Source: Candidatus Woesearchaeota archaeon (GTDB lineage: Archaea > Nanobdellota > Nanobdellia > Woesearchaeales > JAFGUC01). From it: a DNA stretch of 64,000 nt. The notes beneath the pieces are model-generated. The model was not told the origin of the DNA and searched no databases. It was given only the letters and a program-made list of their open reading frames with translations. This document shows, piece by piece, positions 26,661 through 33,529 of this stretch (positions are counted from its first letter, which is position 1; every line of letters starts with the position of its first letter). The stretch covers positions 183,213-247,212 of the forward strand of contig JAFGUC010000043.1 in the NCBI GenBank assembly GCA_016938695.1, given 5' to 3'. The position numbers and the translations under genes were made by a program.

Positions 26661-26708
26661 CACCCCCAGCATACGATGCTGTTTAAAAAGGAAGTTTTAT
26701 TTATAAAT
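26661..26708 (-). promoter_or_regulatory. TBP promoter and leader with stem-loop beside the SD site
   Basis: On the minus strand, a TATA box (ATTTATAAAT, about 26697-26708) is followed by a leader containing a perfect stem-loop CAGCAT-CGT-ATGCTG (26681-26667) that runs directly into the Shine-Dalgarno GGGGGTG (26667-26661). Since TBP binds the promoter of its own gene and the hairpin touches the ribosome site, autoregulation is conceivable but not shown. Confidence 0.5.
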
Positions 26709-26817
26709 CTTTCTGGTTTTTTTTATAAATGTTTTTAAATGTTTTGATTTTGGCCTATTTTTCCAATTTATAAACATCAATAAGTTTTTAACTTTATATT
26801 TGATTCTAAATGATAAA

Positions 26818-27300
26818 ATGGTTTCAAAATTGATAGTAAAACAACTAGTTGAAGGTCTGGATAAAATTTCTTACAATACTGCTGGTGATGCAGGAATTGA
26901 TTTACGTGCATCCGGAATTTGGGTAATAGATTTAGATTCTGAAAAAAAAGAGATAACTCAAGAAGAATATGAATTAAGTCCTGGTGAAAGAATTTTAGCA
27001 AAAACAGGAATTCAAGTAGAGATTCCAACAGGTTTTTGGGGAAACATAAGAGATAGAAGTGGGATGGCATTTAAGTTTGGAGTACACAATCTTGCAGGAG
27101 TTATCGATGAAACATATCGTGGTGAGATTGGTGTTGTTATGGTGAACTTAGGTGAGAATCCATATGTTCTTAAAAAAAATGATAGAATTGCTCAAATGGT
27201 CATAACACCATATGAACAAGTTGAAATAGAATATACCAACGATGATTTATCTTCAACTCTTCGAAACGAAGGTGGATTTGGCTCGTCTGGAAAAAATTAA
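26818..27300 (+). CDS. dut: dUTPase / dCTP deaminase-family nucleotidohydrolase
   Basis: About 160 residues with all five dUTPase motifs: A-G-I-D-L, D-R-S-G, G-V-I-D-E-T-Y-R-G-E-I, R-I-A-Q-M-V and the C-terminal G-G-F-G-S-S-G arm. It converts dUTP to dUMP, keeping uracil out of DNA and supplying dTMP synthesis. I use the ATG reading MVSKLIVKQ; a TATA-like CTTTATATTT (26792-26801) about 20-25 bases upstream implies a leaderless transcript. A longer frame begins with TTG. Confidence 0.93.
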   Translation: MVSKLIVKQLVEGLDKISYNTAGDAGIDLRASGIWVIDLDSEKKEITQEEYELSPGERILAKTGIQVEIPTGFWGNIRDRSGMAFKFGVHNLAGVIDETYRGEIGVVMVNLGENPYVLKKNDRIAQMVITPYEQVEIEYTNDDLSSTLRNEGGFGSSGKN

Positions 27301-27346
27301 ATTGTTTATAAAAATATTTATAAACAATCACTCTATCTAAAATATT

Positions 27347-28099
27347 ATGCCTGATCAAGGGTTTAGTTTAGGAACTTATCATAAACATTTTAAGTTCGAC
27401 AAAAAAGAGGTAGCTATTGTTCTTATCGTTGCACTAGTTATTGGGTTCATTACATCTTTTACTAAATGGGGTTCAGATGCAACGCCTGATGTTGTTGTTG
27501 GATTATCAAATTTATTTATCAGCACAATAATCTCTCTTGTAATTTTACTAATGTTTATTTCAGTTACAAAGTTTACCGCAATAAAGAGAGGATATGATGT
27601 AAAAATAGAAACCTCTCCAATAATGATTTTTATTTCTATAATGGTTTCATTCATCAGTTATGGCGTTGTGTGGTTCTTTCCAATAATGGGACTCTCAATC
27701 TCTCATAATAAAAAATTACGATTAGGAATGTTCAGATATGAAGCAAACCTAAAAGAGATGTCTATGATTAGTTTCGTAGGTCCTTTTGCAATTTTATTAA
27801 TGTCTTTTTTCTTCAAGATATTTATGAACATGGCACAAATAGATTCCTTCTGGTTTGCAGAAAGTATAAAGATTGCAACATTCTTAGCAGTCTATACAAT
27901 GCTTCCGCTTCCAAAAATGAATGGCCTTCACATAATTTTTGATTCTAGAGAAAAATATTTTATGTATTTTGGTACTATAATTGGATTATCATTATCTGTA
28001 CTTTTAATTGATAATTTGTTGCTTGCACTAGTTATAGCAATTATTTTTTCAGGTCTATTTTTCTGGCTTGGAATGAAGTTACTAGAAAAAATCGCTTAG
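27347..28099 (+). CDS. Site-2-protease-like (M50) membrane protein lacking catalytic residues
   Basis: 250 residues, about six hydrophobic helices. The end of the second core helix, K-F-T-A-I-K-R-G-Y, and the late motif M-L-P-L-P-K-M-N-G match the frame of archaeal M50 site-2 proteases, where the corresponding places read H-E-x-x-H-K-x-x-A-x-x-x-G and L-P-x-P-x-x-D-G. Here the HExxH positions read F-I-S-V-T and the aspartate is Asn. It therefore looks like an inactive rhomboid/S2P-style pseudoprotease. It is 47 bases after dut and eight before the lipoprotein gene, so the latter pair is co-transcribed. Confidence 0.65.
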   Translation: MPDQGFSLGTYHKHFKFDKKEVAIVLIVALVIGFITSFTKWGSDATPDVVVGLSNLFISTIISLVILLMFISVTKFTAIKRGYDVKIETSPIMIFISIMVSFISYGVVWFFPIMGLSISHNKKLRLGMFRYEANLKEMSMISFVGPFAILLMSFFFKIFMNMAQIDSFWFAESIKIATFLAVYTMLPLPKMNGLHIIFDSREKYFMYFGTIIGLSLSVLLIDNLLLALVIAIIFSGLFFWLGMKLLEKIA

Positions 28100-28106
28100 A
28101 GGTTAA

Positions 28107-29402
28107 ATGAAAAAACAATTTAGTTTAGTTTTGTCTTTAATATTATGTGTGGTGTTTATTAGTTCATGTTCTACAAAAACAACTACTTTAATTGAAAATC
28201 AAACGCAAGAAAAAGTTTATTCTGAAGAGTTAAATATTATAATCCATCAATGGATGTTATCAAAATACAATTTTGAAGATGCTGCAAAAAATTTTGAATT
28301 AAATCACCCTGGAGTTAAAGTTTCAATAGACACAATGGATAACAAAGATCCAAATATATTACTTTATTCTTGGAGAAATGGCTCTGCGGAACACGATTTA
28401 GCTTTTGGTTGGGATGCAACATCACTAAAGAGTTATATTGAAGAAAATTTGTTATATTCTTGGGATAATTTAATAACTGAATATGGCCATGATAAATTTG
28501 TAAAATCTTTTCTAGATTTAGGAAAATCAGGAAATTCAATATTTGTAATTCCGATGACTGGGGAAGTGATGGCTGTAACAATTCGAAAAGATTTATTTAA
28601 ATCAGCAGGATTATTAGATGAAAACAATAATCCAATTCCACCAAAAACATGGGATGAATTTCTAGAATACGCTAAAAAACTAACAGTTGATTCTAATAAG
28701 GATGGTATACCTGAGACATATGGTGGATGTATTATGTCAACAGGACAATTCATCTCACAAAATTATATTTATGGATTACAATCTTCTTTTGGAAATATAC
28801 TCAATGTCGATTCAAACAATCTAGATTTTGAATCAAATTCTGTAAAGGAAATGTTAGGTATTTGGAAAGAGAGTATTGATAAAAAATATTTAGTAAACGA
28901 TACGTCTTTATGCAGAAACGGAATGAAGCAAGGAACTGTTGCAATGTTAGTTGCAACACATTCTCGTTGGCCAGAAGTAGAAAATGAAATAATTGTAGAT
29001 GGTTCAGAAATAACAATAATGCCTTGGTTTGGAAATAATTATGGTTCACTAGCATTTATGCATGGAATCTGGGCTCCAAAAAATTCAAAGAATATTGAAT
29101 TGGCAAAATCTTTTATTATTGAAGAAATATTAAATGATAATTTTTTGAAATGGAGTCAAGAAAACTATGGAAAAATGTCTCCATTAAAAAGCACATATAC
29201 TCAACTAAGTGATGCACGATGGAATTTACTATTAAGTGAAGCAGAAAATGCAATAAAAATTCCAGATTTTAATAATTATGCTAAGTTTAATGAAATAATG
29301 TTAATTGAAATGACTAATCTATTTAACGGTCACCAAACAGTCAATGAAACTTTAAATTCTATAACAATCAAATTAATTGAGGGAAAAATCTCAATAGAAT
29401 AA
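28107..29402 (+). CDS. Extracellular solute-binding lipoprotein (sugar family, SBP_bac_1)
   Basis: 431 residues. A signal peptide ends in the lipobox I-S-S-C with Cys21, so the mature protein would be lipid-anchored outside the cell. The body matches family 1 carbohydrate-binding proteins (for example W-D-E-F-L-E-Y-A-K-K-L-T and G-T-V-A-M-L-V near the hinge). No permease or ATPase subunit lies near it; instead the next gene is a histidine kinase. A sensory role, presenting ligand to the kinase, is more likely than transport. SD GAGG precedes the ATG. Confidence 0.85.
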   Translation: MKKQFSLVLSLILCVVFISSCSTKTTTLIENQTQEKVYSEELNIIIHQWMLSKYNFEDAAKNFELNHPGVKVSIDTMDNKDPNILLYSWRNGSAEHDLAFGWDATSLKSYIEENLLYSWDNLITEYGHDKFVKSFLDLGKSGNSIFVIPMTGEVMAVTIRKDLFKSAGLLDENNNPIPPKTWDEFLEYAKKLTVDSNKDGIPETYGGCIMSTGQFISQNYIYGLQSSFGNILNVDSNNLDFESNSVKEMLGIWKESIDKKYLVNDTSLCRNGMKQGTVAMLVATHSRWPEVENEIIVDGSEITIMPWFGNNYGSLAFMHGIWAPKNSKNIELAKSFIIEEILNDNFLKWSQENYGKMSPLKSTYTQLSDARWNLLLSEAENAIKIPDFNNYAKFNEIMLIEMTNLFNGHQTVNETLNSITIKLIEGKISIE

Positions 29403-29403
29403 A

Positions 29404-29535
29404 ATGGGTCGCCGTTTTATATCTCTAAAAACAAAATTAATCCTATTGGTATTAGGTATTTTATTAATTACACTAATAACTCATGCAACATTTAATATTT
29501 TTTCAGAAATCAATAAAATTAAAAGTGAGACTTGA
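29404..29535 (+). pseudogene. N-terminal fragment of the histidine kinase (before frame break)
   Basis: 43 codons starting one base after the lipoprotein stop: MGRRFISLKTKLIL then a hydrophobic helix (about residues 11-29) and F-S-E-I-N-K-I-K-S-E-T, stop TGA. This is the typical cytoplasmic start and first membrane helix of a sensor kinase. The sensor domain continues in another frame within a few bases, so one base appears to be missing between 29526 and 29535. Confidence 0.65.
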
Positions 29536-31082
29536 ATGAAGGTAAAGTATTTACCGAGATGAGTGCATCTTTTATCTTCGATGTTTCAGAGTGGAATATT
29601 GGTAAATATCTAAAACAAGAAATTCAAGATAAAGGAAAACAAATATTACAAGACATAATAGAAAAGAAACCAGATATAATTGAAATTAGAGAAATAAATA
29701 ATAATGGTGACGTATCTTTTTCTTATTCCGATACATCTTTAGCATATCCAAACGAAAGAATAAATCAAGAATTACTAACAAAAATATTAAATCAAACATT
29801 ATATTATGAAGATTTAGTATTAGATGATAAAAAAGTATATGATATCTATTATGTAACTCCTGATTTGAGTTCTGCAAGACGAGATGTTATTGAGTATTCT
29901 ACAGATAAAATCCGTGGAATAATAAACATAAAATACGAATATTCAAAAAAAATAAAAGTTGTAATAATTCAAAAAATATTAAATGAAATACTTATATTCT
30001 TAATTTTTTTGTTGATATCAACATTCCTTGTAGTAATATTTTCTGAAAAAATAACTCGTCCTATACTAAAATTTAAGGCAAAAACAAAAGAAATTGTAGG
30101 TGGAAAATATAATATTAAAACAAACATATCTTCAAACGATGAAATTGGAGATTTAGCAATTTCTTTTGATACTATGGCAGAAGATTTAAAGAAAAATCAA
30201 GAACAATTAAAACAATACAACGAAACTTTAGAAGAAAAAGTCAAAGACCGAACAAAAGAATTATCGTTGAAAGTTAGAGAATTAAACAAAGCTAAAAGAA
30301 ATATTGAACAGTTCAATAAAAATCTAGATTCTATGGTTAAAAAAAGAACTTCTGAACTTGAAAAAGCAAATATTCAAGTTAAAAATTTGCTAAATGTAAG
30401 ATCACAATTTATTAATCAAGTTGCACATGACTTACGAACGCCTTTAACACCTATAAGTCTATTGATACCTTTGGCTGTTAAAGATATAAAGAGCAGGAAG
30501 TATTCTGAAGCAGCAGGAAAGCTAAAAAGAGTTACAAATAATATTGAATATTTATCATATCTGGTAACTGAAACACTTAATATTTCAAAAATAGATTCTG
30601 GAAATTTACAATTAAATAAAGAAAAAATAGAATTACAAAAATTAATTTCTTCTGTAATAGAAGCAAATGAAACAACGCTAACTAATCAAAAAATAAAAGT
30701 TCATTTCGTTAAATCTTCAAAACCTGTGATGTTATTCATAGATAAAATGAGAATATATGAGGTGCTAAATAATCTTTTAATCAATTCAACTAAGTACATT
30801 GGTACAAAGAAAAAACAAATAACCTTTTCTATAACAGAAAAACGTTCCGATGTTGAAATATCTATTTCAGATACCGGAATAGGAATTGCAAAAGAAAATT
30901 TAAATAAGATTTTTGTAGAGTTTTTCAAAATAGATGATTCTCGTCATGATGCCGCAGCATCATCAGGATTGGGACTAAGTATTTGTAAGCGTTTAATTGA
31001 TTTACATCATGGTAAAATCTGGGCAGAATCAAAAGGCCTTGGAAAAGGTACTACTTTTTTTATAACATTACCAAAAAAATGA
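29532..31082 (+). CDS. Sensor histidine kinase (main part, downstream of frame break)
   Basis: 516 codons from the TTG at the frame edge. Extracellular sensor region (1-140), membrane helix (about 150-171), HAMP (172-225), a long coiled coil (220-290), HisKA with phospho-acceptor H299 in V-A-H-D-L-R-T-P-L, and a HATPase domain with N-x-x-x-N-S-T-K, D-T-G-I-G and G-L-G-L-S boxes (395-515). The first membrane helix sits in the upstream 43-codon frame. Together they form a complete two-helix kinase. The lipoprotein encoded just before is the probable ligand receptor. No response regulator is seen in the window. Confidence 0.85.
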   Translation: MNEGKVFTEMSASFIFDVSEWNIGKYLKQEIQDKGKQILQDIIEKKPDIIEIREINNNGDVSFSYSDTSLAYPNERINQELLTKILNQTLYYEDLVLDDKKVYDIYYVTPDLSSARRDVIEYSTDKIRGIINIKYEYSKKIKVVIIQKILNEILIFLIFLLISTFLVVIFSEKITRPILKFKAKTKEIVGGKYNIKTNISSNDEIGDLAISFDTMAEDLKKNQEQLKQYNETLEEKVKDRTKELSLKVRELNKAKRNIEQFNKNLDSMVKKRTSELEKANIQVKNLLNVRSQFINQVAHDLRTPLTPISLLIPLAVKDIKSRKYSEAAGKLKRVTNNIEYLSYLVTETLNISKIDSGNLQLNKEKIELQKLISSVIEANETTLTNQKIKVHFVKSSKPVMLFIDKMRIYEVLNNLLINSTKYIGTKKKQITFSITEKRSDVEISISDTGIGIAKENLNKIFVEFFKIDDSRHDAAASSGLGLSICKRLIDLHHGKIWAESKGLGKGTTFFITLPKK

Positions 31083-31088
31083 AATAAT

Positions 31089-31370
31089 TTAATCCATAAA
31101 AAATCCAAATAATATTTTCTGAATTAAATATAATAAAACAATATATCCAATAAAAGTACTTCCCCCAAAGAATGCAATAATCATGTAAAGTCCACAAACC
31201 ATGTCAATTATGCTTGCAAAATCTCCCCAGAATACCACTCCTTTTCCGATTAAGTATATTGCAGAGATGAATAATGGTCTAAAAAAAGGATCAATTAATC
31301 CAAATTGAACACCTGCAAAAATAATAACTGTCAGCAAATCCAAAAAACTCATTATTTTAAGTAAAAACAT
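31089..31370 (-). CDS. Small integral membrane protein, 93 aa
   Basis: Three to four hydrophobic helices (about 7-27, 32-48, 54-70, 72-90) with little else; glycine- and phenylalanine-rich. Not recognised. Two ATG codons are possible (codon 1 and codon 7), neither with a clear Shine-Dalgarno. Its interest lies in the leader: a cobalamin-riboswitch-like RNA ends about ten bases before the first ATG. If that element works, this protein could be linked to corrinoid uptake, salvage or a B12-sparing function. That is inference from position only. Confidence 0.6.
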   Translation of the reverse strand: MFLLKIMSFLDLLTVIIFAGVQFGLIDPFFRPLFISAIYLIGKGVVFWGDFASIIDMVCGLYMIIAFFGGSTFIGYIVLLYLIQKILFGFFMD

Positions 31371-31380
31371 TTAATTAACG

Positions 31381-31495
31381 CTTTCCCGAAGAAATCTCTA
31401 AACGGACATCTCCACGATCCAAAATATTTTGTAAGTATTCCGACTTTACGGCTGCGGGTCAGTGTAGGATTTTCACCTGGGCTTTCCTTACAAAT
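31381..31495 (-). promoter_or_regulatory. Cobalamin-riboswitch-like RNA in the leader of the small membrane protein
   Basis: On the minus strand the RNA carries the diagnostic cobalamin-riboswitch core in order: AAGGAAAGCC, GGTGAAAATCC, CTGACCCGCAGCCGTAA. An 8-bp closing stem TTTGTAAG (31494-31487) pairs exactly with CTTACAAA (31435-31428). CTGAC (31462-31458) pairs with GTCGG (31444-31440) around the conserved CCGCAGCCGTAAA loop. Downstream, a hairpin TTTC-TTCGG-GAAA (about 31393-31381) just before the ATG may be the expression platform. A TATA box lies at 31513-31524, placing the transcript start at the foot of the closing stem. Family membership is from the conserved sequence; ligand binding is untested. 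Confidence 0.75.
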
Positions 31496-31512
31496 AGAAA
31501 ATTAATAATTAC

Positions 31513-31524
31513 ACTTTAAAAATC
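31513..31524 (-). promoter_or_regulatory. TATA box for the riboswitch transcript
   Basis: GATTTTTAAAGT on the minus strand, about 25-30 bases before the first base of the closing stem at 31494. It overlaps nothing coding and follows the stop of the 189-aa gene. Confidence 0.5.
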
Positions 31525-31527
31525 TTT

Positions 31528-32097
31528 TCATGAAATTCTTAAAGAATCATTCTTAAAACATTTTTTAAAAAATCGTACAAAAATATGATCATCAATAGGA
31601 ATGTCTGCAAAAATGAATGCTTTTGCGAGTTTTGGTGCAACCTCCATTTCATTTCCATATTCTAAAAATCCAAATAATTTTTTCAAGGAATATGCACACA
31701 TAAAATCTGAATTCAGTTTTAATACAACTGATTTTTCATCATCAACATTGTATACTTTAATGTTGTTCAAATCAACTACAACATTTTTTAGAATGACTGA
31801 TTTTTTTTTAGTTCCTTTTTTTCCTTTATACTCTAAAAATCCAAATTTGTTTAATTCACAAAAAATTATTTCTTCAAGAATGTCTTTTGCTTTATTATCT
31901 TTAAAGAATTCATCAACATTTTTTTTGTATTTTTCTAAGATGAAATTTTCAAAATCTTTTTCTTCAACAAATGGAAATTGAAAAACCGGTCCTAAATATT
32001 TTGACGCTCCTTGTCGAGGTCCTTTTTTAGTCCACTTATTTTTAACAAGATACGCATACGGATTTCCATTGATGTTTTTTATTCTGATAAATGCCAT
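31528..32097 (-). CDS. Conserved-looking hypothetical protein, 189 aa
   Basis: Not recognised as an enzyme. The N-terminus (Y-A-Y-L-V-K-N-K-W, then K-K-G-P-R-Q-G-A-S-K-Y-L-G) recalls short beta-hairpin modules also found at the start of some transposase-like proteins, but no catalytic domain follows. The rest is a lysine-rich alpha/beta region. It starts one base after the EamA stop in the same direction, so the two may be co-expressed. Function unknown. Confidence 0.6.
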   Translation of the reverse strand: MAFIRIKNINGNPYAYLVKNKWTKKGPRQGASKYLGPVFQFPFVEEKDFENFILEKYKKNVDEFFKDNKAKDILEEIIFCELNKFGFLEYKGKKGTKKKSVILKNVVVDLNNIKVYNVDDEKSVVLKLNSDFMCAYSLKKLFGFLEYGNEMEVAPKLAKAFIFADIPIDDHIFVRFFKKCFKNDSLRIS

Positions 32098-32098
32098 T

Positions 32099-32992
32099 TT
32101 ACAACGCGATTAATACAACACCAATAAGCATTACTGCTGTTGCAATTCCTTTTTTCAACAAATGCTTTTCATGAAACATTAATCCCCCAAAAATAGACGC
32201 AAACAATGTTGAGGTTCGTCTAACAGGAATTACAAGACTAACATTTGCAGTAGGAATAGCAAGTGCCGATAAGACAAATAATGAGGATATATTTGTAATA
32301 ATTCCGACAAATAGTCTTTCTTTTGTGATTGCAGTTTTAATTAAATCCAATTTTTTAGTAAATGCTAATTGAGCAAACAAGAAAATAATCATAACAACAG
32401 ATGTCCAGAAAAGATTTGTTGCAATATTATTTCCAGCAATAAATATTTTTTTATCAGAAATTCCAGTAATGCTGATTAAAAATAACATAAGAACTGCCAT
32501 TCCAATTGTTTTCCAATTAAGTTTCTTGAGCATCTCTAGATGTTTTTTATGTGGATTGTCATGTGAATGGTGATTAATGTTAACCTCTAGAACATATGTT
32601 GAAAGTATTATTAATAAAATTCCAAGAATTTGTAAAACAGACGGATTTTCTTGTAAAAATACTGATGAAAGTATGATTAAAAAGACCGGACTAAGATTAG
32701 TAAGTGGACTAATTAGTGAGATCTCATATGTCTCTAAAAGTTTAAAATAAAAAAATGTAAAACAAAATAATGTAAAACATTTCAAGATAAATATACTAAA
32801 GCTAGATATAATTGCGCCAAAATCAATTCTTGTAAATCCAAAAATAAGAACTCCTACAAGAAGGACTAAGTATTCAATAAATATCAATTGATACGGATCA
32901 GTTTTGTTGTTTAGAACTTTTTTTGAAAGTATGTCTTTAGCTCCACAAAATACTGCAGAAATCAATGCCAACAGAATCCATAACTCAATCAT
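32099..32992 (-). CDS. EamA-family transporter 2
   Basis: About 297 residues, ten hydrophobic helices in two EamA repeats; a histidine-rich loop (H-H-S-H-D-N-P-H-K-K-H, near residue 140) divides them and could bind metal. The C-terminal repeat ends with R-R-T-S-T-L-F-A-S-I-F-G-G-L, H-E-K-H-L-L-K-K, like the transporter at 7.2-8.1 kb. The ATG reading MIELWILLA is chosen over a TTG six codons upstream that overlaps the preceding gene. Substrate unknown. Confidence 0.85.
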   Translation of the reverse strand: MIELWILLALISAVFCGAKDILSKKVLNNKTDPYQLIFIEYLVLLVGVLIFGFTRIDFGAIISSFSIFILKCFTLFCFTFFYFKLLETYEISLISPLTNLSPVFLIILSSVFLQENPSVLQILGILLIILSTYVLEVNINHHSHDNPHKKHLEMLKKLNWKTIGMAVLMLFLISITGISDKKIFIAGNNIATNLFWTSVVMIIFLFAQLAFTKKLDLIKTAITKERLFVGIITNISSLFVLSALAIPTANVSLVIPVRRTSTLFASIFGGLMFHEKHLLKKGIATAVMLIGVVLIAL

Positions 32993-33000
32993 ATCAATAA

Positions 33001-33420
33001 TTACCGCCAAGAAAATTTAAAAATCTTCTGTTTTAGTGAAGGCTTTGCTTGCTCTTTAATAATGGTTGGTTTTTCAATAGGATACTCAATAAAATTACCA
33101 AATTTAATGCTATTATATGATGCATATGTTAATGTTGATGCAAATGTAAAAACTTCATTACATTCCAATATTTTCATTTCTTCAAATGCTCGTCTATAAC
33201 AAGAAAATATTGCAACCTCAGAATCTCTTTTGCCTGGATTGTATTCTTCAGATCCAAACAGGATCTCGGTATTTAGATATGTTGCAGCAATATGGCTGAA
33301 CTTGTCAAGATTAAAATCCGTAGGAAGATTAAATGTTGATATAATTCCTACAAGTCCTTCTTTGATTACTTCTGCATTATGTTTAATTTCCTTCTCAAGT
33401 TTTTTGATATTGCTTTTCAT
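33001..33420 (-). CDS. Hypothetical protein, about 139 aa
   Basis: Not recognised. Soluble, mostly helical, beginning M-K-S-N-I-K-K-L-E-K-E-I with a C-terminal basic tail (K-P-S-L-K-Q-K-I-F-K-F-S-W). The ATG at 33420 is supported by a TATA-like TTTAAAAATAG on this strand about 22-32 bases upstream, implying a leaderless mRNA; the longer frame begins with TTG. It heads the run of minus-strand genes toward the EamA transporter. Confidence 0.55.
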   Translation of the reverse strand: MKSNIKKLEKEIKHNAEVIKEGLVGIISTFNLPTDFNLDKFSHIAATYLNTEILFGSEEYNPGKRDSEVAIFSCYRRAFEEMKILECNEVFTFASTLTYASYNSIKFGNFIEYPIEKPTIIKEQAKPSLKQKIFKFSWR

Positions 33421-33529
33421 AATTTGCAAACTTAGTATTCTATTTTTAAACTTAACGATTTTTGACAATCACAACCCACAAGACATATGTTGGTAACAAT
33501 TATAAAGTAAACTTGTAATTATTTATTTC

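Noticed and set aside
29404-29535. The 43-codon frame as an independent small membrane protein
   Set aside because: Its sequence is a typical sensor-kinase N-terminus and the kinase lacks its first membrane helix; one broken gene is simpler.
31528-32097. Remnant transposase
   Set aside because: Only the first 35 residues recall such proteins; there are no terminal repeats, no catalytic residues and the frame is intact.
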